Shown one piece after another: positions 1 through 6,055 of a stretch of DNA of 6,055 nt (its first letter is position 1; every line of letters starts with the position of its first letter). Under the pieces are notes generated by a model that was not told where the DNA came from, did not search any database, and worked only from the letters and a program-made list of their open reading frames with translations. Source of the stretch: an uncultured Bacteroidota bacterium (lineage in GTDB: Bacteria; Bacteroidota; Bacteroidia; Chitinophagales; Chitinophagaceae); contig CAIRSV010000117.1 in the NCBI GenBank assembly GCA_903881265.1, forward strand, positions 1 to 6,055, in the 5' to 3' direction. Made by a program: the position numbers and the translations under genes.

Positions 1-4
1 GTGA

Positions 5-298
5 GCAATTAGAATAGACACTTTTAATTTCGGATTATCAGCGCAGCTACAAATTCCTATTCACAAAATTGGAAAATTTTTCTATTGGGAAAATAATAGC
101 CAACTTTTTGTCAAGGGGAAGGACATTCAACAATTCAAACAGTATCAACTCGATATGACCAATGGCATTCATTTCCTCTTCCTTAAATATATGCGAATAG
201 GCCTGCGAACAAAATTGAATTATGATATCAATGTGTCAGAAAAGGTGTCTATCAATACTATGTTGCTTTTTGGATTTTACCTTAGCAATAAGCTGTAA
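5..298 (+). pseudogene. C-terminal remnant of a probable outer-membrane beta-barrel protein
   Basis: A 97-codon open frame ends at TAA 296-298. It is bounded at the left by an in-frame TGA at 2-4, and the other two forward frames also stop within the first 17 bases (TAG 10-12 and TAG 15-17). There is no ATG before 155, so no normal start exists for the whole segment. The translation alternates polar and hydrophobic residues with many aromatics (for example FNFGLSAQLQIPIHKI and IHFLFLKYMRIGLRTKLNY) and ends in LLFGFYLSNKL. That is how the last strands of Bacteroidota outer-membrane barrel proteins tend to look. I infer a truncated or frameshifted gene, or a junction of unlike DNA near the window edge. 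A 47-residue protein from ATG 155 is possible but unlikely. The family call rests on pattern only, and the missing part cannot be seen. Confidence 0.42.
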
Positions 299-331
299 AA
301 AAATATCTGCATCAGTGATTTTATTTGAATT

Positions 332-360
332 TTTGAAGTCACTGCATTCCCTTATCTTCG
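332..360 (+). promoter_or_regulatory. Possible Bacteroidota sigma-factor promoter for the nuclease gene
   Basis: TTTG at 332-335 is followed after 17 bases by TATCTTCG at 353-360. This resembles the Bacteroidota -33/-7 pattern TTTG / TAnnTTTG with one mismatch in the -7 box. Transcription would begin near 365-368 and leave a leader of about 75 bases before ATG 443. The match is short and the region is AT-rich, so a chance match is possible. Confidence 0.38.
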
Positions 361-371
361 CTATGAATTGA

Positions 372-382
372 GTGCATTGCAC
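372..382. promoter_or_regulatory. Small perfect dyad (GTGCA-T-TGCAC), possible operator
   Basis: GTGCATTGCAC is a perfect 5-base inverted repeat around one central base. It lies 12 bases downstream of the putative -7 box, just after the expected transcription start, where repressor operators are common. No regulator gene is visible next to it, and dyads this short arise often by chance. Confidence 0.2.
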
Positions 383-442
383 AATGAATCACGTAGCAGA
401 TAATCGTATACTCCATTAGGCCTTCGTTAAATACAATACAAT

Positions 443-1330
443 ATGAGCAATTATATACATTACATTGACAATAACGCAATGAAATTGGCAGATACGGCCT
501 ACGAAATAGGCGACTATCAATGCGCCTACGATAATTATACAAAGACACTAAATCGACTTAGAAATTATACCGCCCACAGCGTAGACCTTGATAGTAAGGC
601 AAATGAACTTGCAAAGAAAATAAACGAATTAGAACCACAACTATCTAGCGGAAAGTCTATTCTGACTTTTGATGATTGGATATTGACAAAAAGCTCATTT
701 GTCAAAGGGAAACAATGTGTGAAGTATCTCTTTTTAGATAAGCATAAAAAGCAAGAGAAAACACCGATTAGCGCGGCTAAACAAAAAATATTTAATTATG
801 GCCATGCGTTTGAAGAACTCGTTCGAAAAAATGAGTTCCCAGATGGCATAAACATAAAAGATAAAATTGGCAATTTCGCCTACTTCAACTCGTATACAAC
901 GTACTTGCTAAACATAGCAAGCACTAAAATAATGTATGAGGCTAGCATCATAGAAGAGCAAGTACTTGTTATGTGCGACATTCTAGTCAAACACGAAAAC
1001 GGCGATATTCATATTTATGAAATAAAACTTAATTCTGAGGTGAATGAAGCAATCATTGCCGATTTAGCTATTCAATATACTATTTGCAAATTACGATTTG
1101 GCTCTGCCTTAAAATCCTTTAACTTAATTCTCAGAACAGACGACCTAAACAAACAATGGAAGATACAAAACCTGACTGATGATGTCGAAAAACAAATGGA
1201 CGCCGTAAAGACAACGATCAATGAGTATAAAACAATCTTACAACAGAATGAGCCTAATCTAGCGATGGGAGAACAGTGCAACAAACCATATGAATGCGAA
1301 TTTATTGACTATTGCAAAAAGAATCGATAG
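443..1330 (+). CDS. Cas4/DUF2779-N-like PD-(D/E)XK nuclease with 4Fe-4S signature and N-terminal TPR/MIT-like helices
   Basis: This 295-residue protein is probably a cytoplasmic DNA-processing nuclease. Residues about 75-295 follow the Cas4-like order: LTKSSFVKGKQC (Cys92), YGHAFEELVR (120-128), MCDIL with Asp179, YEIK with Glu193 and Lys195, DLAIQY (motif ending Gln211-Tyr212), and a C-terminal tail CNKPYECEFIDYC (Cys279, Cys285, Cys291). Asp179, Glu193 and Lys195 would form the metal-dependent active site. Cys92 plus the three C-terminal cysteines match the 4Fe-4S ligands of Cas4/AddB-type nucleases. Residues about 10-66 look helical, with a TPR- or MIT-like stretch at 19-38 (AYEIGDYQCAYDNYTKTL). 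The DUF2779 domain that often follows this nuclease domain in longer proteins is absent. No cas genes or CRISPR array are nearby, so a CRISPR role is not supported. A start at Met13 (ATG 479) is possible, but 443 keeps the helical segment whole. The nuclease fold is fairly secure; the substrate is unknown. Confidence 0.8.
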   Translation: MSNYIHYIDNNAMKLADTAYEIGDYQCAYDNYTKTLNRLRNYTAHSVDLDSKANELAKKINELEPQLSSGKSILTFDDWILTKSSFVKGKQCVKYLFLDKHKKQEKTPISAAKQKIFNYGHAFEELVRKNEFPDGINIKDKIGNFAYFNSYTTYLLNIASTKIMYEASIIEEQVLVMCDILVKHENGDIHIYEIKLNSEVNEAIIADLAIQYTICKLRFGSALKSFNLILRTDDLNKQWKIQNLTDDVEKQMDAVKTTINEYKTILQQNEPNLAMGEQCNKPYECEFIDYCKKNR

Positions 1331-1421
1331 AAAAAATCAACATGCGCCCCCCTCTTCAACGCGCCAGAATCAAGTAGTTTAAGCTGCATAGCAGAACGAA
1401 AAAAAACAACAATAACTAGAC

Positions 1422-2030
1422 ATGAACATGAATAAAAAACGCTGGATATATGTATTATTTAGTTTGCTGATATTAGTAGTGATTGGACTGAACGTTTCTA
1501 AAAAAATCAACTTCAATGCGAATGTTTCAGTCGGACAACCCATTGATAGTTTGAATGGCGTTTTCGTATATTTCAACGGCGGCGTTGAGAATATAAGTGG
1601 CCGAAATACCGCTGCAGATGGCTATAATATTGGCCTTAAATACCAATGCGTTGAATTTGTGAAACGATATTACTATGAGCACTTACATCATAAAATGCCC
1701 GACAGCTATGGACACGCCAAAGACTTTTTTGATAACACAATTGCAGATAGTCAACTAAACACAAAACGCAACTTAATGCAATACACCAATCCAAGCCGAA
1801 CAAAACCAAACGTTGATGATCTTCTCATCTTTAATGGCAATAGATTCAACCAATACGGACACGTGGCTATTCTATCTAATAGCACAGACAGCAACGTAGA
1901 AATAATTCAACAAAACGCTGGCCCTTTTAGTAAATCAAGAGAAACATACCAACTTAAGCGCATCAACGGAAAATGGCAAATAGAAAATAAACGTATTGCA
2001 GGTTGGTTAAGAAAAGTTCAATTCGAGTAA
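1422..2030 (+). CDS. Membrane-anchored CHAP-domain amidase/peptidase
   Basis: This 202-residue protein has a basic N-terminus (NKKR), then one hydrophobic segment at about 8-24, so it is probably anchored in the inner membrane with its domain in the periplasm. Residues about 60-198 form a CHAP domain, a papain-like cysteine hydrolase that cuts amide bonds in peptidoglycan peptides or in glutathionylspermidine-type substrates. The nucleophile is Cys76 in GLKYQCVEFVKRYY and the base is His147 in YGHVAIL. The Cys-His spacing of 71 is close to that of the glutathionylspermidine amidase domain. The third motif reads VEIIQQN (159-165). Gln163 sits where many CHAP enzymes have the catalytic Glu of an EQN motif, while Asn165 is kept. 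The start could be ATG 1422 or ATG 1428; both leave the anchor intact. The gene lies 91 bases after the nuclease gene with no clear promoter, so cotranscription is possible. The fold is secure; a cell-wall role is inferred from location, and no immunity or toxin partner is visible. Confidence 0.85.
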   Translation: MNMNKKRWIYVLFSLLILVVIGLNVSKKINFNANVSVGQPIDSLNGVFVYFNGGVENISGRNTAADGYNIGLKYQCVEFVKRYYYEHLHHKMPDSYGHAKDFFDNTIADSQLNTKRNLMQYTNPSRTKPNVDDLLIFNGNRFNQYGHVAILSNSTDSNVEIIQQNAGPFSKSRETYQLKRINGKWQIENKRIAGWLRKVQFE

Positions 2031-2043
2031 GATATAAAATCGC

Positions 2044-2144
2044 ATTTTTCACGAAGGCGTCACAGCAACTTTGTTTTTCACCATCCCTCTACCTCCTTTT
2101 TTCGTAGTATTTTTCCAACCTGAATTTGTACTTTCGTGAAAAAT
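2044..2144. repeat. Perfect 12-base inverted repeat, arms 2044-2055 and 2133-2144
   Basis: ATTTTTCACGAA (2044-2055) has its exact reverse complement TTCGTGAAAAAT at 2133-2144, separated by 77 pyrimidine-rich bases. The right arm covers the end of the putative -7 box and the expected transcription start of the next gene; the left arm lies 13 bases after the CHAP stop codon. In RNA the arms could pair, with one further G-U and one G-C pair on the loop side. It could be an operator pair, a long-range hairpin or coincidence. The loop is too long for an ordinary intrinsic terminator. Confidence 0.5.
2129..2136 (+). promoter_or_regulatory. Possible -7 promoter box (TACTTTCG) for the TonB_C-domain gene
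   Basis: TACTTTCG fits TAnnTTTG with one mismatch, the same mismatch as in the box before the nuclease gene. No good TTTG lies at the usual distance upstream; the area near 2108-2114 is only T-rich. If real, transcription would start near 2142. This supports ATG 2154 rather than GTG 2136 as the start codon, because the GTG would lie at the end of the promoter. Confidence 0.35.
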
Positions 2145-2153
2145 AATCCACGC

Positions 2154-3011
2154 ATGAAACTGCTATATACGCTCCTTCTAAGTCTGATGCTACTTAATAC
2201 GCAGGCTCAACGCAAGATATCCTATATCAAAATGCAACGCACAGCCTGCTTTGGTCGTTGCCCCGAATACACTGTTGAACTTTTTCAAAACGGCCATCTG
2301 ATCTATCAAGGCAAGAAAAACACACCACGCATAGGCGAATACAATACTGTTCTCAAAACTGCCCTTATGGTTAAATTTCTCAAGGACCTGTCGAAATACA
2401 AGCTCGAGAATACCAAACCCTTGTATAAGGCGATTGCCGCTGACCTACCACGTCTCAACTTTACCATCGTGAGCAATGGTAAAACCAATACCATTCAAAA
2501 CGGCGAAAGTGGTCCGGCTTTTCTAGAAGCTATGGGCAAAAAAATAGATTCCCTGATTGAAACCCTGACATGGAAAGAAACCTACCCTGCCATACCCGAC
2601 GCAAGCGGCCCTGAATTAAACATTGACATCAAACACAACGATATCCCCGCTGTTGAAGTAGTAAAGTCAAGCAGCTCAACGACCAACGACAACAACGAAA
2701 TATTTACCTATGTAGAGCAGCCGCCAAGTTTCAAAGGAGGCGATCAAGCACTCATGAGCTTCCTCGCGAAGAATATCGTTTACCCCGCAATAGCCAAAGA
2801 AAATAATATACAAGGCAAAGTAATCTGCAGCTTTGTCGTAAACAAACTAGGTCAAATCGAGAACGTCAAGGTAGAACGCGGTATTGGCGGTGGTTGCAAT
2901 GAAGAAGCCCTCCGCGTGCTTAAAAGTATGCCCGACTGGATACCGGGTAAACAAAACGGTCAGCCCGTATCTGTTCGATTTTATGTTCCGGTCAATTTTA
3001 TTTTAAAATAA
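2154..3011 (+). CDS. Secreted DUF6438-like / TonB C-terminal domain protein
   Basis: From ATG 2154 this is a 285-residue protein that begins with a signal peptide (MKLLYTLLLSLMLLNTQA, 1-18), so it should act in the periplasm or outer envelope. An upstream in-frame GTG at 2136 would add six polar residues before the signal peptide and overlap the promoter-like box, so I prefer 2154. Residues about 20-140 resemble DUF6438: the hallmark RTACFGRCPEYTVELFQNG has Cys32 and Cys36, which could form a disulphide. A low-complexity Ser/Asn linker (about 172-182) leads to a TonB C-terminal domain (about 185-285) with PPSFKGGDQALMSFLAKNI, VYP (209-211), QGKVICSFVVNKLGQI, GCNEEALRVLKSMPDWIPG and a VRFYVPVNF end. 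Typical TonB proteins have an N-terminal membrane anchor and a proline-rich stretch; both are absent here, so coupling to ExbB/ExbD is doubtful. The next gene begins 30 bases downstream, suggesting an operon. Domain calls are firm; the role is unknown. Confidence 0.8.
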   Translation: MKLLYTLLLSLMLLNTQAQRKISYIKMQRTACFGRCPEYTVELFQNGHLIYQGKKNTPRIGEYNTVLKTALMVKFLKDLSKYKLENTKPLYKAIAADLPRLNFTIVSNGKTNTIQNGESGPAFLEAMGKKIDSLIETLTWKETYPAIPDASGPELNIDIKHNDIPAVEVVKSSSSTTNDNNEIFTYVEQPPSFKGGDQALMSFLAKNIVYPAIAKENNIQGKVICSFVVNKLGQIENVKVERGIGGGCNEEALRVLKSMPDWIPGKQNGQPVSVRFYVPVNFILK

Positions 3012-3041
3012 TTCCCTTCACCACTCCAATACCCAATTCAT

Positions 3042-6000
3042 ATGCTGTCTACCGCCCGTATAATGACTCTTCTATTGATGAATCATTTTTTTATAAGCCT
3101 ATCGATGCAGGCACAATACTTCAACGACAATCTATACCGCAACAGCCACAACCCTATGTATTGGCAAAACCGTATACCCTATGCAGGATATTGGCAACAA
3201 GATGTCGCGTACAAAATTAAGGCCTCAATCGATGAACATACCAATGTCATCAATGCCACCGAGGAACTCAGTTATTGGAATAATTCGCCCGACACCTTGC
3301 ATTATGTCTACTTCCATTTGTATCAGAATGCGTTTGTGCAAGGATCTTATCTGCAAGACCTTGTGAAAGCCAATAAGCAGTCTGCAGGCAATATGGGCCA
3401 GTATGCCGCCAACGGATTAGGCACCACGATTGCCAATCTCAAAATAAATGGTCAGGTTGCGACCTATGAAATCGACAATACCATTATGAAAGTGTATCTG
3501 CCGTCTCCATTACCACCCAAACAATCCGTTGTGTTTACAATGACGTTCAACACTTTTTTCGATCGAAGCTTTGTACGTCGGCGAATGTCTATGTATCCAT
3601 CTTGGGGATTCATGCATTATAATGGCGTGCATTGGTATCCGCGAATCAGTGTATATGACATCAAAAAAGGATGGGATACCGACCAACACCTCAACAAAGA
3701 ACTCTATGGCGATTATGGTCTCTTTGATTTGGAACTCAACTTTGCGAGCAATTATATTGTGGAGGCAACAGGTGAATTACAAAACCCACAAGAGGTTTAT
3801 CCAGGCGACCTTAGAGAGCGGCTCGATGTAAAAAATTTTATGCATAAACCTTGGAACGAAAAACCAAGTATCATTACCCCTTACGACAGCACCCAACGCA
3901 AGACTTGGCATTACATCGCTTATAATGTGCATGATGTAGCCTTTACCGCCGACCCTGCCTATCGTATTGCAGAAACAGATTGCATACCTAAAGGACATGA
4001 AGGCAAACCAATACAATGCGTTGGACTCGTAACAGAACCGCACGCATCAAAATGGCAAAACTCATCCGATTATCTAGCGAAGATCATCAAAACCTTCTCC
4101 GAGGATTTCGGGATGTATGAATATCCAAAGATTGTCGCAGCCGATGCCAACGACGGTATGGAATATCCAATGCTGACACTCGATGGCGGTGCCGATCCCG
4201 ATTACCATAGCCTGCTTGTGCATGAAGTAGGACATAACTGGTTTTATGGTATGATAGGCAATAATGAAACCTATCGCGCGGCGCTCGATGAAGGCTTTAC
4301 ACAATTTCTCACTGCCTGGGGCACAGAGGCTATCGATGGCGATCTTGTTATCAAAACAAAAGACGCCAATGCCTACAAACGCAAACATCGTTTGCCCGAA
4401 AAGATACGAGACACCAAGGTCTACAACCGTTATCTTTTTGATGCAGTGCGCGATAACGACAAAACCCTCAACACACATAGCAATGATTTTCATGGTGCCG
4501 TTGGTCAGGAAAATGGCTATGGAAATGTGTATCACAAAACAGCCACTATGCTCTACAACTTGCAGTATCTGTTAGGTGATGAACTATTTCAAAATGCAAT
4601 GCGTCATTATGTAGCCAAATGGAAAATAGCACACCCTTATGTTGAAGATTTTAGACAAAGTATCATTGAATATACGCACGAAGATTTGAACTGGTTTTTT
4701 GACCAATGGATGGAGACCAACAAGCATATCGATTATGGAATCATTGCCATCAAAAAAACGAAAACGCCTGATGAATATAAAATAACGTTTAAACGCTATG
4801 GCGAAATGCAGATGCCGCTCGATTTTAGGGTCTTTGCGAACGATAAAACAAACTATAATTTTACTATACCCAATACATGGCTTAGAAAAAAAACGACAAG
4901 TACCGTGTTGCCTACATGGTATGGTTGGGATATCTTACATCCTACTTACACAGCAAGCGTGCATATCCCTTCAGGAATACATGCGGTGCAAACCGACCCA
5001 TCTTATCGCCTAGCCGATATAGACATGATGGACAATTATAAGACACCACATACCTTGCTAGCCCCGGCCTCACATACCCTGCGCGTTGAAAACTATATTA
5101 ACAATACAGCTGATTGGAAAACCTATACTGCTTTTTGGAGACCTGATGTATGGTGGAATGCGGTGGATGGCATGAAGCTAGGTTTACATATCGACGGCAG
5201 CTATATGAATTTCATGCGCAAACTTTATTGCACGGTATGGTTCAATACACGACTAGGGTCTATGATTCAATATCGTGCGTATGAAGGCACAGGATGGTGG
5301 AGCAATGCATCACCTATTGATTATACCATACGATACGAAACCCCGCTGCAACAAATTAATAAAAAAATCAACTGGGGTTTAGAATCAAGATTTATGGACG
5401 GCTTTGCCAAGCATAGTCTGTATACAACCTATAAATATAAAAACAACGACAATATCAAAATCGAATTAACCACTCTTTATCGCAATGCTGATGCCACCGC
5501 GGCCTATCTGTTTTATCCAAAGGAATGGAGCAGTTATTCGAGCGGTAAGGAATACAATACGAAGAAGAATTCCTACCTGCAGGTACAATGGCAACATCCG
5601 TTTAGTGAACGCTCAGGTAATGGCATCATGCGCTTCACGATACGCACACCGTTTACCTACAGCTATTCGTACTTTCAAGCCGAACTCATCCATAAAAAAA
5701 GTTGGAACAAACTCGACATCAATACAAGAGCTTTTGTACGATTAGGAACAGGCAACAATATACCAAATGAAAGTGCGCTCTTTTTGCAGGGCGGTAATCC
5801 AGAGGAGATGATGGAAAACAAGTTCACCCGATCACAAGGCATACTACCTGCTGATATGGGTGGTTTTGCAACGGATGGTTTTTCGCATATACAAGCAGGC
5901 GGCGGGTTGAACCTGAGAGGCTATACAGGTTATTATGCCATCGATGAAGATGCAAGCGGCAAGTATATCAATTATAAAGGACGCAGTGGCGCCGCATTGA

Positions 6001-6055
6001 ATATCGAAGTAGAATTTGACCGCCTCATTACCTTCAAACCAACTATAATAAAGGA
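3042..6055 (+). CDS. M1-family metallopeptidase with C-terminal Omp85-like outer-membrane barrel (partial, runs off the right edge)
   Basis: The frame stays open from ATG 3042 to the window end (1,004 codons plus two bases); the 3' end is missing. A signal peptide covers about 1-24, with a cut likely near SMQA/Q; ATG 3063 is an alternative start. Residues about 45-250 match the beta-rich N-terminal region of Bacteroidota M1 peptidases. The catalytic domain has DGMEYPML (371-378, equivalent to the GAMEN exopeptidase motif), HEVGHNW (394-400) with zinc ligands His394 and His398, catalytic Glu395, and third ligand Glu417 in ALDEGF at the canonical HExxH-x18-E spacing. Tyr497 in NVYHKTATML is the likely transition-state tyrosine. 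All key residues are present, so activity is expected. From about 680 the sequence changes to alternating aromatic strands (VDGMKLGLHIDG at 708-719) and reaches GGGLNLRGYTGYY. Its LRGY (958-961) resembles the (V/L)RG(F/Y) loop-6 motif of Omp85/surface-antigen barrels. The last barrel strands would lie beyond the edge. The likely place is the outer membrane, with the peptidase facing the periplasm or the surface. The preceding gene ends 30 bases upstream. Confidence 0.88.
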   Translation, partial: MLSTARIMTLLLMNHFFISLSMQAQYFNDNLYRNSHNPMYWQNRIPYAGYWQQDVAYKIKASIDEHTNVINATEELSYWNNSPDTLHYVYFHLYQNAFVQGSYLQDLVKANKQSAGNMGQYAANGLGTTIANLKINGQVATYEIDNTIMKVYLPSPLPPKQSVVFTMTFNTFFDRSFVRRRMSMYPSWGFMHYNGVHWYPRISVYDIKKGWDTDQHLNKELYGDYGLFDLELNFASNYIVEATGELQNPQEVYPGDLRERLDVKNFMHKPWNEKPSIITPYDSTQRKTWHYIAYNVHDVAFTADPAYRIAETDCIPKGHEGKPIQCVGLVTEPHASKWQNSSDYLAKIIKTFSEDFGMYEYPKIVAADANDGMEYPMLTLDGGADPDYHSLLVHEVGHNWFYGMIGNNETYRAALDEGFTQFLTAWGTEAIDGDLVIKTKDANAYKRKHRLPEKIRDTKVYNRYLFDAVRDNDKTLNTHSNDFHGAVGQENGYGNVYHKTATMLYNLQYLLGDELFQNAMRHYVAKWKIAHPYVEDFRQSIIEYTHEDLNWFFDQWMETNKHIDYGIIAIKKTKTPDEYKITFKRYGEMQMPLDFRVFANDKTNYNFTIPNTWLRKKTTSTVLPTWYGWDILHPTYTASVHIPSGIHAVQTDPSYRLADIDMMDNYKTPHTLLAPASHTLRVENYINNTADWKTYTAFWRPDVWWNAVDGMKLGLHIDGSYMNFMRKLYCTVWFNTRLGSMIQYRAYEGTGWWSNASPIDYTIRYETPLQQINKKINWGLESRFMDGFAKHSLYTTYKYKNNDNIKIELTTLYRNADATAAYLFYPKEWSSYSSGKEYNTKKNSYLQVQWQHPFSERSGNGIMRFTIRTPFTYSYSYFQAELIHKKSWNKLDINTRAFVRLGTGNNIPNESALFLQGGNPEEMMENKFTRSQGILPADMGGFATDGFSHIQAGGGLNLRGYTGYYAIDEDASGKYINYKGRSGAALNIEVEFDRLITFKPTIIK

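Noticed and set aside
339..548. 69-codon minus-strand frame overlapping the nuclease start
   Set aside because: Low-complexity, Arg/Tyr/Cys-rich translation with no family likeness; it overlaps the putative promoter and the start of a well-supported gene.
443..1330. Part of a CRISPR-Cas locus because of the Cas4-like fold
   Set aside because: No direct-repeat array, no cas1/cas2 or other cas gene in the window, and the protein is closer in pattern to stand-alone Cas4/DUF2779-N-like nucleases.
1347..1352. Run of six C bases as a phase-variable tract
   Set aside because: It is short and lies between genes, not in a coding frame or a recognisable promoter spacer.
1375..1382. TAGTTTAA as a -7 promoter box for the CHAP gene
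   Set aside because: It lacks the final G and has no TTTG at the right distance upstream; weaker than the other two boxes.
2031..2135. Intrinsic terminator after the CHAP gene
   Set aside because: I found no short GC-rich stem followed by a T run; the only strong complementarity is the 12-base repeat with a 77-base loop.
2136..2153. GTG 2136 as start of the TonB_C-domain gene
   Set aside because: It would put polar residues (KNNPR) before a clean signal peptide beginning at ATG 2154, and the GTG overlaps the TACTTTCG promoter-like box.
4074..4535. 153-codon open frame on the minus strand
   Set aside because: It lies fully inside the M1 catalytic domain, which has all family motifs on the plus strand, and its translation shows no recognisable domain. 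It is a shadow frame.
3181..5745. Several short plus-strand frames (for example 3181-3366, 3571-3831, 4264-4575, 4798-5013, 5485-5745)
   Set aside because: All lie inside the continuous M1-barrel frame and none resembles a known protein.

Overview
The window looks like chromosomal DNA of a Bacteroidota bacterium, probably of the Chitinophaga/Sphingobacterium side of the phylum. The evidence is an energy-transducer-type TonB C-terminal domain, a DUF6438-like domain, an M1 peptidase joined to an outer-membrane barrel, AT-rich leaders without Shine-Dalgarno sequences, and promoter-like TAnnTTCG boxes. All four intact genes are on the + strand. The intergenic gaps are short (144, 91, 123 or 105 depending on the start chosen, and 30 bases), and no stretch over 300 bases lacks a gene.

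Left part (1-2030), visibly AT-richer. It opens with a start-less reading frame (5-298) that looks like the last strands of an outer-membrane beta-barrel protein. After a leader with a possible promoter comes a 295-residue Cas4/DUF2779-N-like PD-(D/E)XK nuclease with a four-cysteine iron-sulphur signature and an unusual N-terminal TPR- or MIT-like helical segment (443-1330). A membrane-anchored CHAP-domain amidase/peptidase follows (1422-2030).

Intergenic 2031-2153 holds a perfect 12-base inverted repeat whose right arm overlaps a promoter-like box.

Right part (2154-6055), higher in G+C. A secreted protein combining a DUF6438-like domain with a TonB C-terminal domain (2154-3011) is followed after 30 bases by a large protein cut by the window end (3042-6055). 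This one has a signal peptide, a complete M1 gluzincin peptidase domain and a C-terminal outer-membrane barrel containing an LRGY motif like the L6 motif of Omp85 proteins. The spacing suggests one envelope-directed transcription unit: a periplasmic TonB_C-domain protein plus an outer-membrane peptidase-barrel.

The most interesting items are the peptidase-barrel fusion, the helical-domain/Cas4-like nuclease, and the TonB_C protein that has a signal peptide instead of a membrane anchor. I see no tRNA, rRNA, CRISPR array, transposase or convincing intrinsic terminator. No new system can be proven from this window alone.
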